A stretch of DNA of 64,000 nucleotides from an uncultured Clostridia bacterium. Its GTDB lineage: Bacteria > Bacillota > Clostridia > Christensenellales > UBA1242. The stretch lies in contig CAKVGZ010000002.1 in the NCBI GenBank assembly GCA_934747765.1, positions 73,068 through 137,067 on the forward strand, read 5' to 3'. Positions 26,513 through 34,564 of this stretch are shown here, in pieces. The notes under the pieces are model-generated. The model searched no databases. It was not told where the DNA came from and was given only the letters and a program-made list of their open reading frames with translations. The translations under genes were made by a program, and so were the position numbers. Numbering within the stretch: position 1 is the first letter of the stretch; every line of letters starts with the position of its first letter.

Positions 26513-26540
26513 ATTATATAACACATTCCAAAAAAATCAA
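26513..26540 (-). promoter_or_regulatory. Promoter of the phosphotransferase-like gene, leaderless
   Basis: TTGATT, 16-nt spacer, TATAAT, 6 nt to the ATG at 26506. Confidence 0.7.
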
Positions 26541-26667
26541 AATAATTGTTAGAATCAATTCTGCCAGGTAATGATTAATATTACTAAAATTTTTTATAAA
26601 ATGAATTTATAAATAATTTGACTTTCTCTTCAAATTATGATACTCATTAAACAAAGGGCATTAATAA

Positions 26668-28293
26668 ATGGATATTATCAATTTAAGTTTATCGTTTGGA
26701 GATCAAATAATATTTAATAAAGAATCCGTTGTTATAAGTAACAGAGATAAAATTGGTGTTGTGGGAGTAAATGGAGCCGGTAAGACAACTTTATTTAAAG
26801 TTATCCGAGGGGAAATTATTCCCGATTCTGGAGAAATTCGCATGGAGAAAAACGCTCGTATTGGTTATTTACCTCAGCTTATTCACTTAGACAAAGAATC
26901 TTCCGCTTATGATTATATTTATAGTGGCAGACCAATACGGAAATTACAATACAGACAAAAAGAATTAGAAAAACAAATGGAAGAATGTAAAAATGAACAA
27001 GATTTAAAAGTTTTATTTCATAAATATGATGAAAACAGAAAAGCTCTTGATTACTGGGAGGAATACTCTGCAGATTCAATTCTTGAAAAAATTATTAACG
27101 GGATGCACATATCAGATGATTTATTAAAATTACCAGTTAATAAAATATCCGGAGGTGAAAAAAGCAAAATTGCATTTGCAAGAGTTTTGTTTGAAAACCC
27201 CAATGTTTTAATGTTGGATGAACCTACTAATCATCTGGATGCTGAGAGCAGGAACTGGGTAATTAATTATTTAAAAAACTACGTCGGAACAGTTTTGATA
27301 ATTTCTCATGATACAAAATTTTTAGACAGTATTGTTGACAAAATATTGTTTTTAGATAAACAAACACACTCTTTAAAATTATTTACCGGAAATTATTCTA
27401 AGTTTTTAAAATTATTTGAAGAATACAAACGTACTATTAACCGAAAAGTTGAAGCTCAAGAGGCACATGAAAAAAAGCTTGAATCAATTATTCTAGCTGC
27501 AGAAGGCGGAAGCGTGAAAAGAAAACGACAAGCAAAAAGCCGAGAAAAAGAGCTTGAAAAAATTAGAAAAAATAAAATCGAAAGAATTGAGGAATGTAAA
27601 AAAGCAAACATAAAAATACAGTCTTCTAAGGAATCTGAAAAAATTCCAATAAGGGTGAACAATCTTACATTTGGTTATGATAAAAACAAACCATTAATAA
27701 AAAATTTGTCATTTATAATTAATAGCAAAGAAAGGTTCTTAATTGCTGGACACAATGGTGCAGGTAAATCAACTTTATTAAAACTAATTATTAATGAATT
27801 AACTCCACAAGAAGGTTCGATATTAATCGGAGCAAAAACTTTGATTGCATATTATGATCAAGAGCAAAAAAATTTATTTACCGAAGAAACAATTTTAGAA
27901 CATTTTGAAAAAAAAGGTATTTCACAAAAAAATATAAGAGCAATGCTTAGCAGATTTCTATTTTATGAAAAAGACCTGCATAAAAGATTATCAGTATTGT
28001 CTCCTGGCGAAAGATGTAGAATTGCTTTCGCAGAAATTGCTTTTAAGAAAGCGAACTTAATTATTTTAGATGAGCCTACCAATCATCTGGATCCTATTAC
28101 GCAACAGATAATATCAACTAATTTTAGAGAGTATGATGGAACTATTTTAGTTGTGTCACACAATCCTGATTTTGTTGAAAGTTTGGGAGTTGACAAAGTG
28201 TTACTATTGCCAAGTGAAAAAATTATTAATTATGATAGAAAGATAATCGAAAAAATAAAAATAGCAAATGAAAAGGATATGAATAATGGATAA
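26668..28293 (+). CDS. ABC-F family ATPase (541 aa)
   Basis: Two ABC domains and no membrane helices. Domain 1: Walker A VGVNGAGKTT (about 34), signature ISGGEKS, Walker B LMLDEPTNHLD. A charged linker of about 90 residues (about 245-325, rich in Lys/Glu, containing KRKRQAKSREKELEK) would reach the ribosomal P-site region. Domain 2: AGHNGAGKST, signature LSPGERC (Pro replaces Gly), LIILDEPTNHLD. ABC-F proteins act on ribosomes, either as translation factors or by dislodging antibiotics. AAAGGG lies upstream of the ATG. Its end overlaps the radical-SAM start by 8 nt. In this cassette a ribosome-protection (immunity) role is a reasonable guess. Foreign-type codon use. Confidence 0.88.
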   Translation: MDIINLSLSFGDQIIFNKESVVISNRDKIGVVGVNGAGKTTLFKVIRGEIIPDSGEIRMEKNARIGYLPQLIHLDKESSAYDYIYSGRPIRKLQYRQKELEKQMEECKNEQDLKVLFHKYDENRKALDYWEEYSADSILEKIINGMHISDDLLKLPVNKISGGEKSKIAFARVLFENPNVLMLDEPTNHLDAESRNWVINYLKNYVGTVLIISHDTKFLDSIVDKILFLDKQTHSLKLFTGNYSKFLKLFEEYKRTINRKVEAQEAHEKKLESIILAAEGGSVKRKRQAKSREKELEKIRKNKIERIEECKKANIKIQSSKESEKIPIRVNNLTFGYDKNKPLIKNLSFIINSKERFLIAGHNGAGKSTLLKLIINELTPQEGSILIGAKTLIAYYDQEQKNLFTEETILEHFEKKGISQKNIRAMLSRFLFYEKDLHKRLSVLSPGERCRIAFAEIAFKKANLIILDEPTNHLDPITQQIISTNFREYDGTILVVSHNPDFVESLGVDKVLLLPSEKIINYDRKIIEKIKIANEKDMNNG

Positions 28294-29356
28294 GAAAAGA
28301 TTTTTAGCATTACAAATTAAACCTGTTGGTAACGAATGCAATATAAATTGCACATATTGTTATGCAAGCCCATTTAAAAAACATAAGGTCCAAATCATGG
28401 ATAGCAAAACATTACAAAAAATAGTTAAAGAATCAATTGATAATGCGGACGAAATTACTGTAAGTTGGCATGGAGGTGAACCAACAATAGCAGGTTTACC
28501 TTTTTTTCAAAAATATATGTTTTATGTTAAAAAATACAAAAGAGAGAATCAAACTATCATTAACAGAATACAGACGAATGCAACGTTAATAACCAACGAG
28601 TTAGCAGAGTTTTTTAAAGAAAATGATTTCATTGTTAGCGTGAGCATTGATGGTCCTGAATTTTTACATGATCTAAATAGATGTGATTTTAATCAAAAAG
28701 GCACCTTTGCTAAAACAATGATTGGAGTAAATATATTGCGACAGAATGGGATAGAACCAGAAGTAATCGCAACTATATCTCAAACAAACGTTAACTATCC
28801 TAAGGAGATTTTTGATTTTTTCCATTCAAACAAATTTAAATATTTAAAGTTAAATGCTATATATGATTCAAAAACTGACAAATTTAGCATATCAAATGAT
28901 TTGTGGCTATCATTTGTCAAAGATATTTTTAATTTATGGCTTGAAGCTATGGATTCCAATTTTCACATAAGGGAAATAGATGACATTTTAACTTCTATAT
29001 CAGGACAACAAATAAATTGTTGCAATGGCGCTGCTGCTTGCTTAAAATGGATAAGTATTGATCCAAGTGGTGACATGTATCCTTGTGAGTATTTGAGGGC
29101 TTCCAAAAGTTATGGGAACATATCGACAATGAAACTTGAAGAGGTACTTACAAATAAAAACTATAAAGATTTTGTCAATCTTTTTGAAAGATTACCTAAA
29201 AAATGTTTAAAATGTAAACTGTTACGATATTGCGGCAACGGTTGTCCGGCGACAAGAGTGAAAAACAATAAAACTGTTTTTGATGGGAATTACGTATACT
29301 GCAAATACAACAAAGAAATGTTTAATTATGTTACAAATTTATTAAAAAATATTTGA
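28286..29356 (+). CDS. Radical SAM/SPASM peptide-modifying enzyme (356 aa)
   Basis: Radical-SAM core (about 1-220): C18-x3-C22-x2-C25 for the SAM-binding [4Fe-4S] cluster, WHGGEPT (61-67) and VSVSIDGP (about 117). The SPASM domain (about 245-345) has C252-x9-G-x4-C267, then C307-x2-C310-x5-C316-x3-C320 and C339, the anSME-type pattern for two auxiliary clusters. Such enzymes install thioether or carbon-carbon cross-links in RiPP precursors or mature sulfatases. No sulfatase is present; a 47-aa peptide gene follows 71 nt later. No RRE leader-binding domain is visible. Start overlaps the ABC-F gene, so translation is coupled. Confidence 0.9.
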   Translation: MDKKRFLALQIKPVGNECNINCTYCYASPFKKHKVQIMDSKTLQKIVKESIDNADEITVSWHGGEPTIAGLPFFQKYMFYVKKYKRENQTIINRIQTNATLITNELAEFFKENDFIVSVSIDGPEFLHDLNRCDFNQKGTFAKTMIGVNILRQNGIEPEVIATISQTNVNYPKEIFDFFHSNKFKYLKLNAIYDSKTDKFSISNDLWLSFVKDIFNLWLEAMDSNFHIREIDDILTSISGQQINCCNGAAACLKWISIDPSGDMYPCEYLRASKSYGNISTMKLEEVLTNKNYKDFVNLFERLPKKCLKCKLLRYCGNGCPATRVKNNKTVFDGNYVYCKYNKEMFNYVTNLLKNI

Positions 29357-29381
29357 CATAATTGTTGAATTGTGCTACCAT
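29353..29381 (+). promoter_or_regulatory. Dedicated promoter of the precursor peptide gene
   Basis: TTGACA (overlapping the radical-SAM stop codon), 17-nt spacer, TACCAT. It gives the peptide its own transcription besides read-through, as expected for a precursor needed in excess. Confidence 0.7.
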
Positions 29382-29427
29382 AAAAGTGGTACAAGATGGT
29401 TACTTATATCGAAAGGGGGAAGAAAAT

Positions 29428-29571
29428 ATGAGAAAAGAAGAATTTGCACAAGAAGAAAAACTAGAGTTTGCAAAAAAAATTTTTGTAGCAGACTATCTCC
29501 AAAAGCTAGTAAAAGAACAGTTAGCTTGTGGGGGCAGCGGTGGTGGTGGAACCACTTGGAAGAAATGTTAG
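29428..29571 (+). CDS. Candidate RiPP precursor peptide (47 aa)
   Basis: AAAGGGGG precedes the ATG by about 8 nt. Residues 1-33 form a charged helical leader (EEFAQEEKLEFAKK, then IFVADYLQKLVKEQLA). The C-terminal 14 residues, CGGSGGGGTTWKKC, look like a core: a Gly-rich spacer and a TTWKK segment flanked by two Cys. Placement after a SPASM radical-SAM gene, its own promoter and a terminator at 29679 support the precursor call. Candidate products: a Trp-x-Lys three-residue cyclophane on WKK, a thioether from either Cys, or a disulphide closing the 14-residue loop. I know no described family with this core. Confidence 0.75.
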   Translation: MRKEEFAQEEKLEFAKKIFVADYLQKLVKEQLACGGSGGGGTTWKKC

Positions 29572-29873
29572 TTAATGAACGATATTATCTTTGAATTTTT
29601 TTCAGACTTTAATTTTTAAAATTTCTGAGTACAGTATTCATTAATTCAAAAGAATACCGAGATATTTTGGCACAGAAGATCACTCACTAGAGTGATTTTT
29701 ATTATATACTTCTAATCCCACATTATCCCAAACAACTGTTTTAATATACAGATGATAAACGTAGGACTTATTCATGAAAATAACTTTATTTGCTCGTCAG
29801 CAAGAATCCTCTCTTTTCACATAATCTTTTGCGATTTTATATACTGATTTAGAGATTACTTTAGGAGAATTTT
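29572..29873 (+). other. Intergenic region after the peptide cassette
   Basis: It holds a possible 14-codon reading frame at 29575-29619 with no ribosome site, a GTATTC/GAATAC hairpin near 29640, and the terminator. The last 20 nt carry the TAGGAG ribosome site of the collagen-like gene. I see no other gene. Confidence 0.5.
29679..29703 (+). terminator. Terminator of the peptide cassette
   Basis: ATCACTC / GAGTGAT hairpin, loop ACTA, followed by TTTTATTAT. Confidence 0.8.
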
Positions 29874-30644
29874 ATGGCATATAGAAACAGATGCAAATGC
29901 TCAGGCAATTTCATATCAGATCGTTCTTTCTATTCTTCGACTAGAAACAAAAATATGTTTTTTAACCAAGTTGGAAGACGTCAATTTGGTCCTTTTGGCA
30001 ACAACTTCAACAATATTGGACCAACAGGACCTACTGGGCCTATGGGACCAATCGGACCAACCGGACCAATCGGGCCAACAGGGCCAATGGGTCCAACTGG
30101 TTTAGCAGGAGCAACTGGACCAACGGGTTCAGACCAAACCCTTAAGATGCGAAGTGCATATATTATCACATACAACGACAACCCCACCGATGAAGGAATG
30201 AGAATTGAAACAAAAACAAATCTTCCTTTAACGCGTGTTGAACTCGACCCAAACAATTACGTTAAGTTGGACACAACCGATAACACAATTCAGTTTTCCA
30301 AGCCAGGCTGGTATAGAGTTCAAATTGTTGTAAATGCTTATGTCAATTATGCAGATAATCAGGCATTCAACCAGGACACAGATTTTGTTTCAGTTGGGTT
30401 TGGCGAAGCAAACACCGACAACATCTATGTTGGCGGAAGTCAATGGGATTACGACGAATTTCCGTTGCCAATTTATGGGCATGGAATCATTGTTGCCCGA
30501 GACCCTCAAATGAAATTTGCACTGATAAACACAACCACAAGGGAAATATATCTTTCTTCGCCAAAACTAGAACACTCGGCAACCAAATCCTATTTCACAA
30601 ACCCACTTGTTTCCATTGTTATTGAATATTTAGGCAGAGAATAA
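29874..30644 (+). CDS. Collagen-like (Gly-X-Y) surface protein, BclA-type (256 aa)
   Basis: N-terminal region 1-48 without a clear signal peptide (Cys-containing RCKCSG). Residues 49-85 are twelve Gly-X-Y triplets (GPT, GPM, GPI), with one further G-S-D. Residues about 88-256 form a beta-rich C-terminal domain (WYRVQIVVNAYV, FALINTTTREIYLS) like the trimerising heads of spore-surface glycoproteins. Probably on the exosporium or spore coat. TAGGAG precedes the ATG. Host codon use returns here, so the accessory island ends before it. Confidence 0.85.
   Translation: MAYRNRCKCSGNFISDRSFYSSTRNKNMFFNQVGRRQFGPFGNNFNNIGPTGPTGPMGPIGPTGPIGPTGPMGPTGLAGATGPTGSDQTLKMRSAYIITYNDNPTDEGMRIETKTNLPLTRVELDPNNYVKLDTTDNTIQFSKPGWYRVQIVVNAYVNYADNQAFNQDTDFVSVGFGEANTDNIYVGGSQWDYDEFPLPIYGHGIIVARDPQMKFALINTTTREIYLSSPKLEHSATKSYFTNPLVSIVIEYLGRE
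30018..30128 (+). repeat. Gly-X-Y triplet repeat tract
   Basis: 9-nt-phased GGACCAACA-like repeats encoding collagen-type triplets. Likely variable in length between strains. Confidence 0.85.
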
Positions 30645-30676
30645 AAAAAAGAACAGCACGAACTGCTCTTTTTAAT
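30645..30676. terminator. Bidirectional terminator
   Basis: AAAAGAACAG / CTGCTCTTTT imperfect hairpin (one G-T pair) between convergent genes. Confidence 0.7.
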
Positions 30677-32675
30677 ATCGACTAAATTGACTGTTGTATA
30701 AGTTATAATAGAAACCTTTTTTTGCAAGAAGTTCTTTGTGTGTGCCTTGCTCAATTATGTTACCTTTGTTCATAACTAAAATTATATCTGACATAATAAT
30801 TGTGGATAAGCGATGAGCAACCACAAAACTTGTTTTGTTTTTCATCATTTTATCGAAAGCATCTTGAATGGCAAGCTCAGTGCGAGTGTCGATATTGCTT
30901 GTTGCTTCATCCAGGATTAACATTGGAGGTTTTGCCAGCATCAATCTTGCAATGCAAATGAGCTGTTTTTGACCTTGTGAGAGATTGTCACCGTTTTCAT
31001 TAATTACTGTGTCATATCCGTCGGGCAAGGTTTGAATAAAGTGGTCCACTCCCGCAAGGCGCGCCGCTCGGCGTATTTCCTTTTCAGTTGCACCGTCTTT
31101 TCCGTACGCGATGTTTTCTTTGATTGTTGCAGAGAAAAGCCAAGTTTCTTGCAAAACCATTCCAAATTGTTTTCTTAAACTTTTGCGGGTTACTTCCTTT
31201 ATTGGATGCCCACTGACAACAATTTTTCCTTTATTCACATCATAGAACCTCATAAGCAAATTTATGAGGGTGCTTTTCCCACAGCCAGTTGGTCCAACAA
31301 TTGCAACCTTTTGACCTTTTTTAACATTAAGGTTTAGGTCTTGAATCAACTTCTTTTCGCTTGTGTAAGAAAAATCTACATTTTCAAAAACAACTTCTCC
31401 AGTGCACCGCTTTATGCTTGGGAAACCATAATCACTTTGTTCATTTTTCATGTCCAAAACATTGAACACTCTAACAGCAGACGCAAAACCCGCTTGCAAG
31501 TCTGAAAAAACATCGGCAATGTCATTAAACGGACGAGTATATTTATTTGCATAGGTCAGAAAAACCGAAATATCTCCAATTGTCATTGCTCCTTTGAATG
31601 CATACATACACCCCATGATTGCAACTGTTGCATACAAGAGTCCGTTAACAAATCTTGTTATTGGTGCAGACAAAGAAGAATAGTAATTTGCTTTTTCATT
31701 GACAATTTTTAATTTATTGTTGATTTCATCAAATTTTTGAATGGAACGGCCTTCGTATAAAAACCCTTTAACAATTTTTTGGTTGCCCACCATTTCAACC
31801 ATAGCTCCAGACATATCGCCAATTCCTTTTGCTTGACGTTTGAACAGTTTGTGAGAAACTTTTGCGATGATGGTTGCCACCACAACGGAAATTGGAGTCA
31901 CACACAAAATGACAATTGAAATTGGAATATTAATTTTCAACATAACAACAAGAGTGAAAACTATAGTTGCCAAACAGTCGAAGAACGTTGTCAGCCCCAT
32001 CACAAAACCGGTTGTTATTGCATCGACGTCGTTTACCATACGGCTTTGCAAGTCACCATGACTGGAATTGTCTATATATTTTAATGGCACTTTATTAAAT
32101 TTTTTAAAGATTTCGTTGTGCATTTGTTCTTCAATTTTGTATGACAATCCATTTGCAAGTCTTAACAAAAGCCATTTGAAACCTGCAAATGCAATTATAC
32201 AAATTGACAGATAACCTATATATTTGAGCAAGATGTCGAAATTAACTTGGTTTGCACCAACAATGAAGTCTATTCCCCGACCAATCAAAAGCGGAATTAG
32301 AATTTCGAACGCCGAATTAACGAAGGCAAAAATAACGCAAAGAGTTATAAGATGCCAATATTTTTTCATGTATCCCAAAACTCTTCCTATGACTGATTTG
32401 GCTTTAGGTTTCCTTGTTCGCGCAACACTTTCTATGCGTTTTAGATTCGTGTCCAAAATGATTGGAACATCTTGAATCGATTCAACCTTATCTTCAACAA
32501 ACACAGGTGAAACTTTGTTATTTATTGTTGCAGGCACAACAGTAGGAACGCTGACCTCTTTTGCAGGTTGCGCTTTTTCTGGATTATTAAACGAAGGTTT
32601 TGGTAACGACGCAATTGCTTTTTTAAGTTTGCGAAGTTCCTTTTCTTCTTTCCCACTGGTTTTGTGTTTTTCCAT
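30672..32675 (-). CDS. ABC exporter, permease-ATPase fusion, second subunit (667 aa)
   Basis: A type IV ABC exporter half. An unusual N-terminal hydrophilic extension of about 95 residues (Lys/Pro-rich), six membrane helices (about 100-400), ATPase domain with GPTGCGKST, LSQGQKQ signature and LILDEATSNID. With the upstream gene it forms a heterodimeric multidrug-type exporter. The ATG at 32675 has AGGAG upstream, overlapping the previous stop. Confidence 0.9.
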   Translation of the reverse strand: MEKHKTSGKEEKELRKLKKAIASLPKPSFNNPEKAQPAKEVSVPTVVPATINNKVSPVFVEDKVESIQDVPIILDTNLKRIESVARTRKPKAKSVIGRVLGYMKKYWHLITLCVIFAFVNSAFEILIPLLIGRGIDFIVGANQVNFDILLKYIGYLSICIIAFAGFKWLLLRLANGLSYKIEEQMHNEIFKKFNKVPLKYIDNSSHGDLQSRMVNDVDAITTGFVMGLTTFFDCLATIVFTLVVMLKINIPISIVILCVTPISVVVATIIAKVSHKLFKRQAKGIGDMSGAMVEMVGNQKIVKGFLYEGRSIQKFDEINNKLKIVNEKANYYSSLSAPITRFVNGLLYATVAIMGCMYAFKGAMTIGDISVFLTYANKYTRPFNDIADVFSDLQAGFASAVRVFNVLDMKNEQSDYGFPSIKRCTGEVVFENVDFSYTSEKKLIQDLNLNVKKGQKVAIVGPTGCGKSTLINLLMRFYDVNKGKIVVSGHPIKEVTRKSLRKQFGMVLQETWLFSATIKENIAYGKDGATEKEIRRAARLAGVDHFIQTLPDGYDTVINENGDNLSQGQKQLICIARLMLAKPPMLILDEATSNIDTRTELAIQDAFDKMMKNKTSFVVAHRLSTIIMSDIILVMNKGNIIEQGTHKELLAKKGFYYNLYNSQFSRY

Positions 32676-32683
32676 CAATTCTC

Positions 32684-34402
32684 CTACTTAGTTTGTGATA
32701 AATATATCTTTTTGTATACATCGCAGTTTTCGAGCAAATCTTTGTGGGGTCCCATTCCAACAACATTTCCATTGTCCATAACAATGATTAAATTTGCATT
32801 TTTAACAGTGTTTGCACGCTGAGAAACCAAAATGACAGTTGCTTTAACTTCTTCTTTTAATGCTTTTCGAAGATTTGCATCTGTTGCAAAATCAAGTGCC
32901 GAAGCGCTATCGTCCAGTATGAGAATCTCAGGGTCACCAACCAGCGCTCTGGCAATCGTCAGACGTTGCCTCTGACCACCAGAAAGATTTTTTCCACCCG
33001 CTTGAATTTTGAAATCATATTTGTCGGGAAGCTCTCTAACAAATTCTTCACTTTGCGAAATTTTAAGTGCTTTTTGCATATCTTGAATGTCTGCATCTGG
33101 TTTTCGCCAGCGCAAATTTTCTTTTAATGTGCCTTTAAACAAAACTGCCTTTTGAGGAACAATTCCAACTTTTCCACGGAGTTGATTGAAAGAATAATTT
33201 TTAACATTTATTCCATCAACAAGAATTTGTCCGCTGGTCACATCAAAAAATCTTGGAATCAAATTGATAACACTGCTTTTTCCACTTCCAGTTCCGCCAA
33301 TAATTCCGATGGTGTCGCCCTTGCTGGCTTTAAAGCTCAAATTATTGACTGCATATTTAGCAGAATTGGAATAACTGAAACTGACGTTTTTGAACTCTAA
33401 TTTTGGAACATCAACATTGTCGTCCAACTGCACAAATTCATGATTTGTTTCAACAACAGAAGGACTTGTGTCGAAAACTTCATTAATGCGCGCCGAACAG
33501 TTGATTGCTTTTATGAAAGAAATTATAACATTAGCAAGCGAAACGAGTGCGGCGGAAATTTGCATCAAGTAGTTAACAAATGCAATAATTTGACCTTGAG
33601 ATAGCCCTCCCACGTTAACTTGTAATCCCCCAAACCACATGACCGCTATGATTGCAAAATTTATTATAGTGACCGTCAATGGATTCATGAGCGAAGAAAT
33701 GGAAACGACTTTAACAGCAGACCTTCTCAATTTTTTTGATGCAGCGGTGAAGCGTTGTTCTTCGCTTTGTTGCTTGTTAAACGCACGGATAACTCTTGCT
33801 CCTTGCAAGTTTTCTCTTGTTATTTCCGAAACTTTGTCTAAATCTTTTTGAGTTTTGTTGTAGAGAGGTTCAGTTCTTTTTAGGATGAAGAAAACAACAA
33901 AGAAAATTATTGGAGCCACAACGAGAAACAAAAGGGATAATTTGACATCAATTATCATCGCCATAATCGTTGAGCCAATAATCAAAAACGGGGCTCTCAT
34001 AACAGCTCTTAGAAAAGTTCCAAGAGCAGTTTCAATTCTTGTTACGTCATGAGTCATTCTGTTGTTTAATGTGGCTGTTCCAAACTTGTCAAGTTCCGCA
34101 TGCGACAGAGTGTTGATGTGACTATAGAGCCCTTTTCTAATTTCATAGCTAACCCCCGAACAAGCTTTTGCCGACAGTTTTGCACAGATAATTGCACTTG
34201 TTATTCCAATTATGTTGAAAGCAACAACAATTCCGCCCCAAATGGCGATATATTTTACATCATGAGATTTGACACCAATGTCAATCATGTTGGCAACAAT
34301 CAAAGGGATTACTATATCGGTTATTGTTTCAACGAATTTGAACAAAGGCGCGCAAATCATTTCTTTTTTGTATCCCTTGAAAAACCGAAATAATTTTTTC
34401 AA
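32684..34402 (-). CDS. ABC exporter, permease-ATPase fusion, first subunit, TTG start (572 aa)
   Basis: Six membrane helices (about 15-300) and an ATPase with GGTGSGKSS, NLSGGQRQRL and LILDDSASALD. The Walker B is followed by Asp-Ser rather than Glu, so this half has the degenerate catalytic site typical of heterodimeric exporters, while the partner has the normal Glu. TTG start with GGAGGGGG upstream. 8-nt gap to the partner: one operon. Substrate unknown; export of the RiPP is possible but distance and host-like codons argue against a dedicated role. Confidence 0.9.
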   Translation of the reverse strand: MKKLFRFFKGYKKEMICAPLFKFVETITDIVIPLIVANMIDIGVKSHDVKYIAIWGGIVVAFNIIGITSAIICAKLSAKACSGVSYEIRKGLYSHINTLSHAELDKFGTATLNNRMTHDVTRIETALGTFLRAVMRAPFLIIGSTIMAMIIDVKLSLLFLVVAPIIFFVVFFILKRTEPLYNKTQKDLDKVSEITRENLQGARVIRAFNKQQSEEQRFTAASKKLRRSAVKVVSISSLMNPLTVTIINFAIIAVMWFGGLQVNVGGLSQGQIIAFVNYLMQISAALVSLANVIISFIKAINCSARINEVFDTSPSVVETNHEFVQLDDNVDVPKLEFKNVSFSYSNSAKYAVNNLSFKASKGDTIGIIGGTGSGKSSVINLIPRFFDVTSGQILVDGINVKNYSFNQLRGKVGIVPQKAVLFKGTLKENLRWRKPDADIQDMQKALKISQSEEFVRELPDKYDFKIQAGGKNLSGGQRQRLTIARALVGDPEILILDDSASALDFATDANLRKALKEEVKATVILVSQRANTVKNANLIIVMDNGNVVGMGPHKDLLENCDVYKKIYLSQTK

Positions 34403-34535
34403 TCCCCCTCCTTCTTGAAATGTTTCAAGATTTTTTCAATAAATTATTAACTTATAAATCATTAATAATTCCCGTAATTGAAATACATTATATCACACGG
34501 CTTCAAAACTTCATAATAAATTGCAAAATTCACAT

Positions 34536-34564
34536 AAAAAAACAGCAATAAATGCTGTTTTTAA
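34536..34564 (-). terminator. Terminator of the lipoprotein gene
   Basis: AAAACAGCA / TGCTGTTTT hairpin with T-run on the minus strand. Confidence 0.8.

Noticed and set aside
29575..29619. 14-codon frame after the precursor peptide as a second peptide
   Set aside because: No ribosome site and composition (MNDIIFEFFSDFNF) unlike the precursor; too short to support.
30018..30128. Short tandem repeats as a possible CRISPR array
   Set aside because: The repeat is 9-nt coding (Gly-X-Y) without spacers; no CRISPR array is present in the window.
29981..30256. 91-aa minus-strand frame rich in GPV repeats
   Set aside because: Mirror of the collagen-like Gly-X-Y tract; the plus strand has the ribosome site and full-length protein.
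30672..34402. ABC exporter pair as the transporter of the RiPP
   Set aside because: It is separated by a host-like gene, on the other strand, has host codon use and no peptidase C39 domain.
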